Source: Heterocephalus glaber
Lineage: Eukaryota > Chordata > Mammalia > Rodentia > Bathyergidae
Length of the DNA stretch: 64,000 nucleotides
Direction: 5' to 3'
Assembly (NCBI RefSeq): GCF_000247695.1
Contig: NW_004624730.1
Coordinates: 30,776,743-30,840,742 of the forward strand
Positions 1 to 10,502 of the stretch are shown one piece after another; position 1 is the first letter of the stretch, and each line of letters opens with the position of its first letter. The position numbers and the translations under genes were made by a program. The notes below the pieces were generated by a model that was not told the origin of the DNA, ran no database searches, and saw only the letters and a program-made list of their open reading frames with translations.

Positions 1-200
1 GGAAAGGAAAAAATATGAGAAGAGGAAAAAAATGGAAACAAGGTCTTTGCAAATAGGGAAGGGTGGAGGGGGTGAAGGGAGGGCAAGGGACGGGGGAAAA
101 AAAACCCAAGATACTCATGTAAAGGTACAAGATCCCAATGATGAATGTAAATGTATTTTATACCGAAAATGTACCAATAAACCTAATGGGGGAAAAAACC
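1..200 (+). mobile_element. LINE-1 3'-end fragment
   Basis: A purine-rich tract is followed by an ending with ATGATGAATGTAAATG and an AATGTACCAATAAA-like terminus. The same order and terminus recur at about 43.55, 52.80 and (inverted) 55.26 kb, showing a dispersed 5'-truncated family. The copy may continue beyond the left window edge. Confidence 0.5.
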
Positions 201-321
201 CACTTATCTGAATTAATCAGAGTAAGAATAGTTTCACAGTTTAATATTTGGGAAATTGCACGGTTCTAGAGTGTAATCTTTGCTTGCAGATCATAAAGCT
301 TGGTGTTTATATTGTTTGTTT

Positions 322-495
322 TGATACTGGGGCCTAAACCCAGGGATGTGCCACTAGTGTGCTAGATCCCTAGCCTTCTTTTTATTTTTAGAAAGAGTCT
401 TGTTGACTAGTCCAAATTGAGCTTTAACTTGTGATCCTCCTCCCTCAGCTTCTGAGTCTCTAGGATTATGGGTGAGCTCCACCATGCCTGTCTGC
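322..495 (-). mobile_element. Composite ID/B1-type SINE (B4-like), decayed
   Basis: In + orientation it reads as a reversed ID-like unit (TGATACTGGGGCCTAAACCC) followed by a reversed B1-like unit ending near CACCATGCCTGTCT. It is well diverged. Confidence 0.6.
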
Positions 496-499
496 AAAT

Positions 500-2030
500 A
501 ATGCCAGGAAAATCAGGTAGCTTCCGTTGTCATATTGAACCTCCTCTCACCACTTTTGTTTACATTTAATGAAGGATCTTTTCAGAACTAAAGGATTATT
601 TGAGGCTAACAAAACTACCCTGTTTCTACACAATTATTCAGCTCACCCAGAGGAAATAGTGTGGTATCTGTGAACAGTATTTCTATCTTCCAGCCACTAA
701 ATATTAACTCCCTGAGTCAGCTTATAGAAAAAGTGTTATGAAAGATAAGAAATTTTACTGCATGTGAAGTTTAATGAAAAGTAGACTTATCAGGCATGTA
801 ATATCCAGGAATTCTCATTCCATCCTTTCAATACATAATTTTAAATATTGCTTATGCCTAGTATTCTATTCAAATCAAACTCTAAGAACAGTTTAGAGAA
901 AATTTGGGTCTGAAAGCATGCCAGCGAAAGTATCTTTTAATAAAGAGTTTTCAGGCTTCAGAATAAGTCTCAACATATAAGGATACACTTGGGAAAGTGT
1001 TAGGAGCAGATTTCTTTTTAACCTCTGGATAAGCAGAGAAAATAGAAGCCTGGCTGCAGACAGACAAAGAAAGTAGAAATATGTCAGTGATGCAGAAGTC
1101 ACCATACCCAATTTGAATGGTACTGACACATCAAAGGGCACTGTTTGCAACAAAGAGGAAGACAATTTCTGGAGAATGACCAAGCCATTTGGGAGAACGC
1201 AGATAAAGCCTGACTCACTAACTGATGGTGCAAATAGGCAGCCATGTTCTGCTGCCCCAGAGGTCATGAACACCTGTACATGCTTTATGCCATGTTCAGG
1301 ACAAACCAGCTCCCAGCCCCAAAACAGCCTGACACCAGGAACTTTATCAATGGAGCAACTTCTTGAGCAACTTTTGACCTCAACAGCACTGCAACAACTT
1401 TAGCATATGAGAAAAGAGCATAAAAATTTCCATAAAAAACTACTTAATGAGAGAAATTATTCATTAAATAGGTACTTAGGATATCTATCTTATTTGACTT
1501 CCTATATTCTGACCAGCAGTTTACAGAATACCTGAAGCCTAAATTGAGGTTTAAGTTAAGACAGTCATGAGAAAATTGGCCTGGTATAATACATAAAATA
1601 ACTCCATGATAACAAGACAAAAAGACTGTAAACCAAATGTTGAGTTTTTGTGTTTAATTCATTTTTATTTTATTCTTTCTGCTTTTCTAAATAATAAAGA
1701 TATACCGCATACATAATGAGAAGAATATAAATATTTTTCTTACTGTGAAAGAACACCTTGGGCAACAGAAATATTTTGGGGACAGATATTAAACTACTCA
1801 AAACGACTCATTCTTTGAGAGTTCAGGTAGTCAAAGTTTTATTGTAATTCAGCATGCAATACAAAAGGAAACTCAAGAGACTACATAAGTAAGGCAGTTT
1901 TATTGAATTCATTCATTTCCCATTAATAATGAAATTTTTAATTACAGGTAAGTGTGTGTCTTCACTAAGAATATGGGCATATGAGGGATATATAGTTCAT
2001 TTTATAATTATATATGTGCTGAAAAAGTCT
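500..2030. other. Intergenic; no gene recognised
   Basis: This is AT-rich sequence. An open frame from about 1077 to 1403 (+) ends in a Gln/Leu-rich stretch but resembles no family I recognise and has no conserved context. Nothing else is seen. Confidence 0.5.
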
Positions 2031-2033
2031 TCA

Positions 2034-2078
2034 TAATTTGACATACTTAAGGGAAATCTAATTTGACATACTTAAGGG
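2034..2078. repeat. Short tandem duplication, period 25 bp
   Basis: TAATTTGACATACTTAAGGG occurs at 2034-2053 and again at 2059-2078 without mismatch. Two copies only, so probably a local replication slip. Confidence 0.85.
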
Positions 2079-2309
2079 GAATTATGAATACCATCTTTTA
2101 AAAGAAAGCTGAATTGGTATCTTTGCAAATTTACATGACCCAAATTTAGCAGCTTAGCTTATCATGCTGTGTGCTCCACAGGCACTGTTAGAAACAATTT
2201 CATTTCCACCAATATTCTTAAACACACACCTGACTTTCCTTTTCCAGAAGGTGCCTTGCTGTTTTTACCTATGGAGAGGTTATTTGCAGCTTTGCAAGTT
2301 TTCACCTCC

Positions 2310-2441
2310 TCAGTTCATTTTCAAGTCTCTTGGCTCCTTTTCTGGTGGAGAAGGAAGATCTTCCTTCTCACCAGAGCTCTCAGACTCTTCTTGATCTTTA
2401 CTCAGAAACTTCCATTCAGCAGATCTCTCTTTACTTGGATT
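2310..2441 (-). other. Coding-like acidic 43-codon stretch, possible pseudogene remnant
   Basis: On the minus strand an open frame runs from 2441 down to a stop codon at 2310-2312. It reads as an acidic, Ser/Glu/Lys-rich tail with KDQEESESSGEKEDLPSPPE, like the hydrophilic C-terminus of a nuclear protein. A stop lies immediately upstream in the frame, and no A tail or start was found. I do not recognise the parent. Chance is a serious alternative. Confidence 0.2.
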
Positions 2442-2879
2442 TTACTCTTATCTTTGCTAACACTCACTTTTCAACTGAAAAGCAAGCCACAATGTAACTA
2501 TAAAAATGCTAGAAGAAAATCTAGTTGTGTAAAACTTCGGAGTATGAGGTACCTTCCTATTTGTGGCATGACATCCACAAAGGAAACCTATGAGGGAAAA
2601 GATCAATAAATTCAGAATAAAAATATTTTTAAAATATCAGTTGAAAAGTATAAGCAAATCAAAGATTAATCACAAATTGATAATTATTTTCAAGCCATAT
2701 AACTGACATATGACTATTATATCCTCATGTATTATGTAACATAACCCTAATCCATAAGCAATGATTACAAATGAATATGAAAAGTCCAATAAAGCAAGGC
2801 TGATGCTTTAACTGCTGCGAAGTAATATTACTTGTGTAAAGACATCTAAATGAGCATTTTATAAATTATATAGAATTTG

Positions 2880-3012
2880 AAGGCATTTTTCTTCCACCAT
2901 GCCCCTATGTCATACCATTCTTCTTTGGAGCCAAATCTCTACAAACTGTGAGTCAAAATAAACCTCTCCTTCCTTTAATTTTCAGGTATTCAGTATTGTG
3001 TCTCAGTGACAA
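2880..3012 (+). mobile_element. ERVL-MaLR-type 5' LTR, 3' portion
   Basis: The segment ends with GTGAGTCAAAATAAACCTCT and a T/C-rich tail, the same ending as at about 4862-4886. This is the 3' part of an LTR that leads into the MaLR-like internal region. The 5' part is not recognisable. Confidence 0.55.
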
Positions 3013-4560
3013 GGGAAGTGACTAGACAAATTTTGATACCAGAAAAGTGGGGCTGTTGCTGGGATCTGATCATATAGTTCAGAAGCCTCTTTGGAACTGG
3101 TTCATGGGAGGAGTTTAGAATGCTTTGGAGATCCAGCTGGAGAAGCAGCCCTGAAATGCTGTAAACCAAGCTTGATGGGATATTCTGGTTGGAGCTGCTA
3201 GAAATGCAGGTGGTAAAGACCAGGCTCAGGAGGTTCCAGTTTGGAACAAGTATTCCATTGGCAGTTGGACTTGAGACCATGTGTGTTATGCTCTAGCAGA
3301 AAATTTGACTACATTTTGCCTATTTCCTGACCTTGCAGGAGACTAAGATTACAAGCAATGGACTAATTAATGTGGTAGAGGGAATTTCAAGACAGCCTAA
3401 TGTTAAAGCTGTGGCATGGGTACTGCTGAGGGTATTTTAGCCAACTCTACCTTGAAAATCAAGAGCAAACATGGGCCGGGGATTTAGCTCAGTGGTTTCG
3501 ACACCTGCTGTACAAGTGCAAGGACCCAAGTTCAATCCCCAGTACAAAAAAAAAAAAAAAAAGAGCAAACAGCACAGCTGAATGATTTTAAAAGTTTTGA
3601 GTTTGTTCAGAAAGGAAACTCTGGTAAAGTTAGGGCCTACAAAATTGGAGCAGAGGACAGTTTGTTTGCTAAAATGATTAACATTAAAGAGAATCCAAGT
3701 ACTTTACAATAGGACAATAGGAAAAATGGCTTAAGACTATGAGAGGAACTACTAAGGCACTACTTGTGCAGGTTCAAAATTGCAAAAGTGAAAGACTGCT
3801 TCAAAAAGAGAGTCTGAGGGCACCAAGCTGGAGAAGGTCTAACTAGAGAATTTATTCCTCAAGATTCCATTTGTAGTGGCCAACCCTCAAGGCACTCATG
3901 GATCCCTATAGTTATGATTCCAGGAAGCCTAGCTACTGCTTCACACAGTGGCATATCTTGGTGTCATCCATGTCGTGCTAGTTTATAGACATGCAGAATA
4001 GAAGAGCTGTGGGGTCAGAAAGGCTTCCACCCAGATTTCAGAAGTCAGGCAACGTGCCCCTAAGACAGCAAGCAGTGCATGAAGCTGTGAGAGTAAAGCT
4101 GAAAGTGCACTAGAGACCACAAGATGTTGTAGAAGCCCGATGAGTAACATATGAGGAAAACTGCAAGGAGTGAGCAAAGCCAGCCTAAGAGAGAAGCCAA
4201 GGGATTGCAATCACTGGCAATGATGTAGGGGTGGGGCCGTTCAAGGCCTTTATAATTCATATCTTAACATAGCTTGCCCTGGGTGCTGGACATGGAACTA
4301 TGGGATTGATCTATTCCCCTATTCCTCCCTTTTGGAATGGGAATGTTTACCCTTGGCCATTGTGTGTTGGAAATGTGTAACTTTTCTCTGATTTTTACAG
4401 GGCTTACATTTAAGACTTGGCTTTGATTTTCAGAGGAGATGTAGGACTTAAACCTTTCAGAGATGGTGGAACTGTTAGCACTTTGGCAACTCTTGGAGAT
4501 GGACTAAATTTATTTTGCATAAATGGATGCACACAAGGCTTTTGGGGGCCCAGAGTAGAA
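3013..4560 (+). mobile_element. ERVL-MaLR-type internal region, non-coding and decayed
   Basis: Landmarks in order resemble MaLR internal sequence: AATTTTGATACCAGAAAAGTGG just after the LTR, a CTTTGGAACTGG motif near 3090, CCCAGATTTCAGAAG near 4030, and CCCTTTTGGAATGGGAATG near 4330 shortly before the second LTR. No retroviral reading frame survives, and MaLR elements generally lack coding capacity. A younger SINE is inserted at 3472-3560. Confidence 0.55.
3472..3560 (+). mobile_element. tRNA-derived SINE, GGCCGG subfamily, nested in the MaLR element
   Basis: It has an A-box-like TAGCTCAGTGG, a B-box-like AGTTCAATCC, a GTAC end and an A tail. The flanks carry the target duplication AAGAGCAAACA (3461-3471 and 3561-3571). 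It is younger than the host element. Confidence 0.88.
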
Positions 4561-4890
4561 TGCTAGCTATGGTTTATATCCAGACGTCCCCCAAGAGCTT
4601 CATGCATTCATAAGCAGGGCTATTAGGTGACTGCATTATGGAAACTTATAGCTGGCTTAAGAGTTTGGGCCTGATTGGAAGAGGTGGGTCACTGGGGGTG
4701 TGGCCTGGAAGAGTTTAGCTCCCTCCCCAGCTTCTCCTTTCACTCCCTTTCTAGCCACTATGTTGTGAGCAGCTATTCCTCTACCATGCCCCTGTGCCAT
4801 GACGTCCTGCCTTGGACTCAGCCGACTGGGCAAGGACTGAGAGGACTGAAACTACTGAAATGTGAGCCAAAATAAACCTTTCTTCCTTTT
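4561..4890 (+). mobile_element. ERVL-MaLR-type 3' LTR
   Basis: It begins near the CTATGGTTTATATCC motif, the position of the typical MaLR TATGGTTTGGC start, and ends with GTGAGCCAAAATAAACCTTT, which carries the LTR poly(A) signal AATAAA. It pairs with the partial LTR at 2880-3012. Confidence 0.6.
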
Positions 4891-4961
4891 TAAAAATTTA
4901 ATTTATTTCAATTTTTCTTTTTTCTTTCTTTCTTTTTTTTTCTTTTCTTTTTTTCTTTTTT

Positions 4962-5072
4962 GGACAGGGTCTTGCTATGGAGCCCAGGTTGGCCTCTAAC
5001 TCAAGGCAATCCTTCTGCCTCAGCCTCCTGAGTGCTAGGATTACAGGTGTTCACCACATTGGGCTCTAACTT
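4962..5072 (-). mobile_element. B1-like SINE
   Basis: The reversed 7SL-derived pattern is clear: GGACAGGGTCTTGCTATG, then CCTCAGCCTCCTGAGTGCT, then GGATTACAGGTG. A long T/C-rich tract (4891-4961) precedes it. Confidence 0.8.
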
Positions 5073-7497
5073 TTCCTCCTTCAAATTAGAGGTGTTGGGT
5101 ATTTCACCCCAGCCATGAGAAAAGTTACTAAGGCACTTGTTCATATATATTCAGTGTTTGAATGACATTTTACTGAAGTTTATGGCCAAGAATTGTGACT
5201 ACATCTATGGACAGATTACTAGTTCATTTTGGTTAAAAGAAACTACAGCAACAAGTGAAGACTTTTTGCTCCTTCAATATGTGGTTTAGAAATTGATAAA
5301 CTATGAGCCTGCAGGCCAAATCCAGTCCACCACTTGTTTTCACAAAGAAAGTATGACTAAAATACAGCACACACTTATCTACATATTTTCTATAGCAGTT
5401 CTCATGCTAGGATAAGATTGAATACTTGCAAAAATGATGGCATCATTTGCAAAATCTGAAAAATTTATCATCTGGTCTTGTATAAGGGGAAAAAACACTA
5501 TTTAGAATATTTGGTAGTATGAAACACAGAAATATTGAATGTTTTCCACAAAGTTGTATTCTATAAAATAATGAGAATTTTTTTAATAAGTTCCTTAACA
5601 GAAAGGATTTAATTTTTATATTTTCTGGTAATATAGCCATATTATAATACTTGAATAACAGAATAATAATCTCTCTTTTATACATAAGCTTTAAAACAGA
5701 TTTTTAAAACCTTTGGAAGAGTTAAAAACATCCATGACAGAATTGAGGAAAACAATCAGGAAACTATTTGAATAGATGGAATGTTGTGATTTTGTGTTAT
5801 CTTCCTTAACCAACACTCACAGATCCTGTGCTCTATCTCCTGGTTGCTAGATTATGTAACTGCCAGTAGACCAGAGCTCACATTAGGCAGATTCCTTAAA
5901 ACAGACCTTTTTGCTGGCAATAATTTACAAAGAAAACTTCCTTTCTACCAGTATAAACTCTCATGGTCTCCATCAAAACCACAATCTAAAAGCCTCACTG
6001 GAGTCCCTGCTGCAGAAAGGGTGACAGGCTTAGATCATGCAGCTGTGGAACTGCTGGATTCTCAGCGCTGCAGGGGAAAAGGGGGCTCCTCCTGGTTGGT
6101 GAGAAAAAAAAGAGAAAAATTCTGCAACACAGCTAAGCAATTTCTCCTATTCTTTCTAAATTTGGTTCTCTGGAACAGGAGGTACTGAGGAGTTGAATCT
6201 TAAACAGACTGGATTCTGAAATTGAGCTTTCAACTAAGAAAACCAGGATCAATGAAATCTCTCTAAAATTTCCCTTGAATTAGAGCACATTCATCATATA
6301 AAAGTCATGCAACGAGCAGACTGTGGTGTTCTTTGTTTTCTTTTGTTTTCACTACAGATTAGGTGTCAGGTAAATCTAAGACATGAAAGAAAAGGTCAGA
6401 TCATTTGTCTTAGAGAAGAGGGACTTTATCTTTTTTTTATTCCTAAAATCCAATAAAAGAACTAAGATATACCAAACCATTGATATGAGTTTATGGTGGA
6501 ACACAAACTTACTGAGCAGTTGTGTGGTGTTAGCCTATGTTTGCATGACACTTCAGCTCGGGCCAACTTCTGTATGGAGACAAGAATGATTTTTGTTCCT
6601 TTAGTGAATAATTTAAAAAAGAAAAAGAAATTGGAGTATAAGTGATTACAGGAAGAGACTAATGATAAGACTAGGCATATCTTTATTTCTCTTTAGTTAT
6701 CATGCTAGAGTTTTATGACATTTTCAAGATATAAAGATACAAAGTTTCTTTACAAGTAGTATAAGTCTTTGTTCTTAAGTGAAGTATGAATAGTATGTTG
6801 TAGTATGAAGTGATGTGTATAATATGTTGGCTACCCAAAGTGTAATCTCAATAGTATGAACAGTATGAAACAGTGATGTTTTGGTCAATGTACAAAATAT
6901 GTTTAGAGGTATTACTGGAGCTTATTTTAAAAGGATCACTGATAAGACATCCCAAGTTGGCTAGATGGTTATATTTATTATACATTAACACATTCACTTA
7001 CTTAACAAATATTTATTGAGAATTTTGCAAGACTAAATTAATCTTACATTTCCATTTTAAAATAAGGATACACAGCCACTATCAACTTACTCTTGGTGTT
7101 TTCAAAATTAGAAGAATTTGTCTATATTTGTTTACCTATAGGTGACATTAGCTAATAGTACAAACATCAATGAAATCAACCTCTGCTTTACGTAAATGAG
7201 GACCAGTGAGCAGAGAGTTTCTTCATTTTTCATTTTTTAGGACTTAAAAGCTTCAGTCTTTGAAAGCTCAACCCCAGCACCCTAAAGGAGTGCAGTAATA
7301 CCTCTGTGAGAAGAGCAGCCAGGCTGGAACCTGTTTAAACAGTATTCAGTATGAAAAGCTGAGCTGTCCTAGCTTTTACTTTAGATTGTTTTCCAGGAAA
7401 GCTTTTCCCTGTTATCCGACAATATTTAGTCTTCTTCATCAGAGAAAAGGTTTATCCAGAGGATGTTTTGGTGTCTTTTCTCAAGATATCACTAATT
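5073..7497. other. Intergenic; no gene recognised
   Basis: This is AT-rich unique sequence. AGTATGAA-like words recur irregularly at about 6780-6870. The tract near 6970-7050 with AACAAATATTTATTGAG looks like an ancient repeat scrap. No supported coding region. Confidence 0.5.
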
Positions 7498-7512
7498 AAG
7501 AATTTCTACTCA

Positions 7513-7597
7513 GGGCTGGGGATTTAGCTCAGTGGTTCTACTGCCTGCCTTGCAAGTGCAAGGTGCTGAGTTCGATCCTCAGTACCAAAAAAAAAAA
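7513..7597 (+). mobile_element. tRNA-derived SINE, GGCTGG subfamily
   Basis: A full-length copy with a 15-bp target duplication AAGAATTTCTAYTCA at 7498-7512 and 7596-7610 (one C/T difference). The B-box GAGTTCGATCC is intact. Confidence 0.92.
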
Positions 7598-7610
7598 GAA
7601 TTTCTATTCA

Positions 7611-8312
7611 AGAAAGTGTAGACTTTCACCAGCCTAGCATCTTTGACTCAGGGAAACTGAAATGTTAAGTAAACATTTTTCCTTAGATCTGTGAAATATT
7701 ATGTCTCTCCTAAGACTGATATATGTCACAAATTGAATTCAGAAAAGGAATAAAGTGGCATTCATATATTCATCAATAAATATTTATTGAAGACATCCTA
7801 CTGTGCTAAATGATGTGAAAGACAGAGGAGGCTCTAAAGATAAATCAGACATGGACCATAGCCTAAAGTAATTCACACAGTGTTTAGGATACCAGACTTA
7901 GCTATGTAAATAATTATGGTATAGGATAGTGATTCATGCTGTAAGTGGAGGTTAAAAACAAATCTCCTAACATATTTCATTGGAGGAAGTGACCAGCCTC
8001 AAAATTTGTACATCAGTAATATTCTTTCCTTTATCTTTAATCCCAGTACACCATACATAGTAAGTCTTTCTATGGGAGACAATATGAGTGTAATTGAAAT
8101 TGCTATTGAAGAATTGGTAATAGAAACAAATTGTGTTACCTCTCTGGTCCTGGGAAGGTCATCAAGCTTCAATAATCCTCATCCATATGCTATGTGGAGT
8201 TTTATGGATGGTCCCTTCCAGATGGGGCTATCAGGCCACCTGGGTCTGGATATTACAACTTTAAAAGCAGTTTCCAACCATTAGCTTTATGTTTTGTTTG
8301 GTTGGTTGTTCT
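7611..8312. other. Intergenic; no gene recognised
   Basis: Unique-looking AT-rich sequence; a scrap at about 7765-7860 with AATAAATATTTATTGAAGAC resembles an old LINE/MIR-type end. A 92-codon frame at 8006-8284 has no recognisable domain. Confidence 0.45.
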
Positions 8313-8416
8313 AGACAGAGTCTCACTAGTTAGCCCGATCTGGCCTTGAACTCACAATCTTCTTGCTTCAGCCACTCAAGTGCTAGAACTGTAGGCATGG
8401 GCCACTGCACCTCTCC
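8313..8416 (-). mobile_element. B1-like SINE, diverged
   Basis: Reversed B1 pattern: AGACAGAGTCTCACTAG, CTGGCCTTGAACTCAC, CAAGTGCTAGAACTGTAGGC. Confidence 0.75.
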
Positions 8417-8571
8417 ATTACCTGTTAATCATTACTCCTAGGGCACTGTGGAAAGTGCAGCCAGGACACCAGAGTTCTAATTCTGCTCAGCTTTCTCTGC
8501 TGTAAAATGAGTGCTCTGGTGGCTAGATTCTTGCCAAGTGTCTTTGTACAGCTGGATGGGTAAGGCAACTT

Positions 8572-8690
8572 TTATTATCATCATTTTAAAGATAGGGAAA
8601 CTAAGTTCAGGAACCCTAAGGAACTTGTCCAAGAACCAAAGTAATAATTAATATCCAATACTTGAGATTAGACACCAGAGCTATAAGGAT
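8572..8690 (-). mobile_element. MIR-like ancient SINE fragment
   Basis: Carries the reversed MIR core words ATTATCATCATTTTAAAGAT, GGAAACTAAG and AACTTGTCCAAG. Confidence 0.6.
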
Positions 8691-9284
8691 AAAGCATATT
8701 CTTCGATGTCATACTCAGAACCACACCTTTGTGTGAGTATACAGGCAGGCCCATACAGCATTATCTAAGTATTTGAGTTATAAATCAAGATAAGAAACTG
8801 AAAATATGATCTATCCTTCCACCTTAAGAAATACCTCTCCACAAGGACCTGGACAACCAAGATATGAATCAGGACTTCTTGGACTCTCCCTAAGGCAGAT
8901 CTAGACTTTATAAGGGAGGATAAAACTGACCTTGACACTTCTTGCTGCACCAAAGCACCTAAGAGTGCACACCCCAATAAAAAGCCATTTCTTGACATAA
9001 GGTTGAAATCAGTCCCATATAGATTCCGGAAGCGAGTTTGGCACCATGTGGGATGAGCTTTCCAGAGTTCAGAGTATCTGGAGTCTGGTCTAGAAGAGGG
9101 TTCAGCATCTAGATGGTCATTACCTCGGCCCTGTGGGCAAGGGGACTGCCAGGGGCTGGTGGTAAGCAGAGGTTTCTCTTGCTTGGTTCTAAGAGCCTGT
9201 CTGATTATACTGTCTCTAGGTTCTACCTAAAAATGAGTAAAAACTGAGAAATTTCTTGTAAATGCGTCTGACCCGTTACTGTTG
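8691..9284. other. Intergenic; no gene recognised
   Basis: No repeat or gene recognised with confidence; a 77-codon minus-strand frame has no family resemblance. Confidence 0.45.
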
Positions 9285-9440
9285 AGACCAGGCTCTGCAG
9301 CCAAACACTTGGTTGGAACCTAAGCTTTGTCACTTTCTAGCTGTGGAATCTCAAGCAAGTTACTGAACATTTTAGGGCTTCGGTTTCCTGTCTGTAAAAT
9401 GTGTACAGTAATAATTGGCAGACATTAAACACTGGGTAAG
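9285..9440 (+). mobile_element. MIR-like ancient SINE
   Basis: Direct MIR pattern: CACTTTCTAGCTGTG, CAAGCAAGTTACTGAAC, then GTTTCCTGTCTGTAAAATG. Confidence 0.7.
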
Positions 9441-10232
9441 GGTTGGTGAGAGTCTATCCAGCTACATTACAAAAGAATGTCTGAGAGATTTTCCTGGAGA
9501 ATTACATAAGCATAATGATATCCAAACACTCCAATAGTTAAGGTGAAAGCCCTCGCTGCACTAAAAGACATGGCAGGGCGCAGGGGTGAGAATCCCTTAG
9601 CCCAAGACAGAGGCTGCGGCCCTCGTCCGCCCAGTACCACGTCCTGGGTCACTTCCCGCTGCGGAGCTAGAGGTAGTCAGGGGTTTGCAAGATAACTCGA
9701 AAACGAGGCCATGAATCACGGTTAGACTAGGAAGTGAAACCAAGTGTCACCACACCGGCTGGTTCATCCCTCGGATGAGGACGGAGGGCAAGGGCACCAG
9801 ATAGAAAGGGCAGGTCACGGAGCCAGGTTGACGCTGAAATCCCTCCCCACCCACTTAGGGCTCACGCTGCCAGCGCCTTCTGCAGACAAGTCTTGACGTC
9901 TCTCCTGGTGGGGAACCGGGGAGACTCGGAACAAGTCAGGGCAGCTCCCTCGCGCCTCCGCGAAAGCGAGCCAAATCTAGCGACTACCCACCCAGTAGCG
10001 CAGACGTTTCCCGAGAGGCAAGCCTGGACATTCCCCCTCAGTTCTCCAGGTGAAACGAATTCCAAGTGGCTCATTTCTCATCTAGTGCCCTCCCCCTCCT
10101 TGCAAAAAATCGTGGAAACTGTTCCTTGCACACCAAGAACTGTAATCAGCCTTAGCGGTTTTCCCTTCAGGGGACAGTCGTGACTGGGCAACGAGAAGTC
10201 AGACTCTCTCTAAAGAACCAACAAAGGACTGA

Positions 10233-10242
10233 CTATATTTAG
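10233..10242 (+). promoter_or_regulatory. Second MEF2-type element CTATATTTAG
   Basis: CTATATTTAG also matches YTAWWWWTAR exactly, 145 bp upstream of the other MEF2-type site. It is palindrome-like, so strand is nominal. Occupancy is unknown. Confidence 0.4.
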
Positions 10243-10321
10243 TTCTGAGCTCTCCGCCTAAATTCCTCTTCCTTTTTCACTCTTAGCTTCAAAACGACTG
10301 GGTTGGGGAAGTGGGAGGAAG

Positions 10322-10330
10322 GGGGCGGGG
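10322..10330 (+). promoter_or_regulatory. GC box (Sp/KLF type)
   Basis: GGGGCGGGG lies in a G-rich run between the two MEF2-type sites and just upstream of the CCAAT cluster. It matches the classical Sp1 GC box. Confidence 0.5.
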
Positions 10331-10377
10331 GAGCGGCGGAGAAAGAACAGCTGTGCCTCTGCCTCCCAACTCAATCT

Positions 10378-10387
10378 CTATAAATAA
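10378..10387 (+). promoter_or_regulatory. MEF2-type / TATA-like element CTATAAATAA
   Basis: CTATAAATAA matches the MEF2 consensus YTAWWWWTAR exactly and also contains TATAAATA. It abuts the first CCAAT box. Because the CCAAT cluster is downstream of it, it does not look like a conventional TATA box for a start at about 10410, so a MEF2 site is the simpler reading. Confidence 0.45.
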
Positions 10388-10502
10388 CCAATCGCCAGCG
10401 GAGGCTACTTTTCAGCCAATGAAGCAGCCCAAACTGAGAAAACCTTGGCCGCAGCCAATAGGAAGACACTTCGGGGTGTAAGACTCGCGCCCTAGGACCA
10501 AT
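10388..10502 (+). promoter_or_regulatory. Cluster of four CCAAT boxes upstream of RAP2B
   Basis: Four CCAAT pentamers on the + strand start at 10388, 10416, 10455 and 10498, spaced 28, 39 and 43 bp apart. Three have purine-rich 3' flanks of the NF-Y type (CCAATCG, CCAATGA, CCAATAG twice). Regularly spaced same-strand CCAAT boxes are typical of NF-Y-bound promoters. NF-Y binding is an inference; the motifs are seen directly. Confidence 0.7.

Larger units (their letters stand above)
9540..10370. promoter_or_regulatory. CpG-enriched upstream flank of RAP2B
   Basis: No gene is visible. CpG content rises here relative to the flank below 9.3 kb (for example around 9560-9660 and 9830-10020), forming a shore or islet before the main island. 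A CRE-like TGACGTC sits at 9894-9900. Short ORFs on both strands are composition artefacts. Confidence 0.5.

Noticed and set aside
1077..1403. Open frame ending in a Gln/Leu-rich stretch
   Set aside because: No recognised family, no A tail or duplications of a retrocopy, and an overlapping 126-codon frame on the other strand is equally open.
2164..2609. Overlapping 76- and 146-codon + frames
   Set aside because: Hydrophobic translations are the complement of the acidic minus-strand stretch and polypyrimidine sequence; no domain.
7513..7597. tRNA-like A and B boxes suggesting a tRNA gene
   Set aside because: The body lacks a foldable cloverleaf, has an A tail and target duplications, and recurs many times: it is a SINE. 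The same holds for the other copies.
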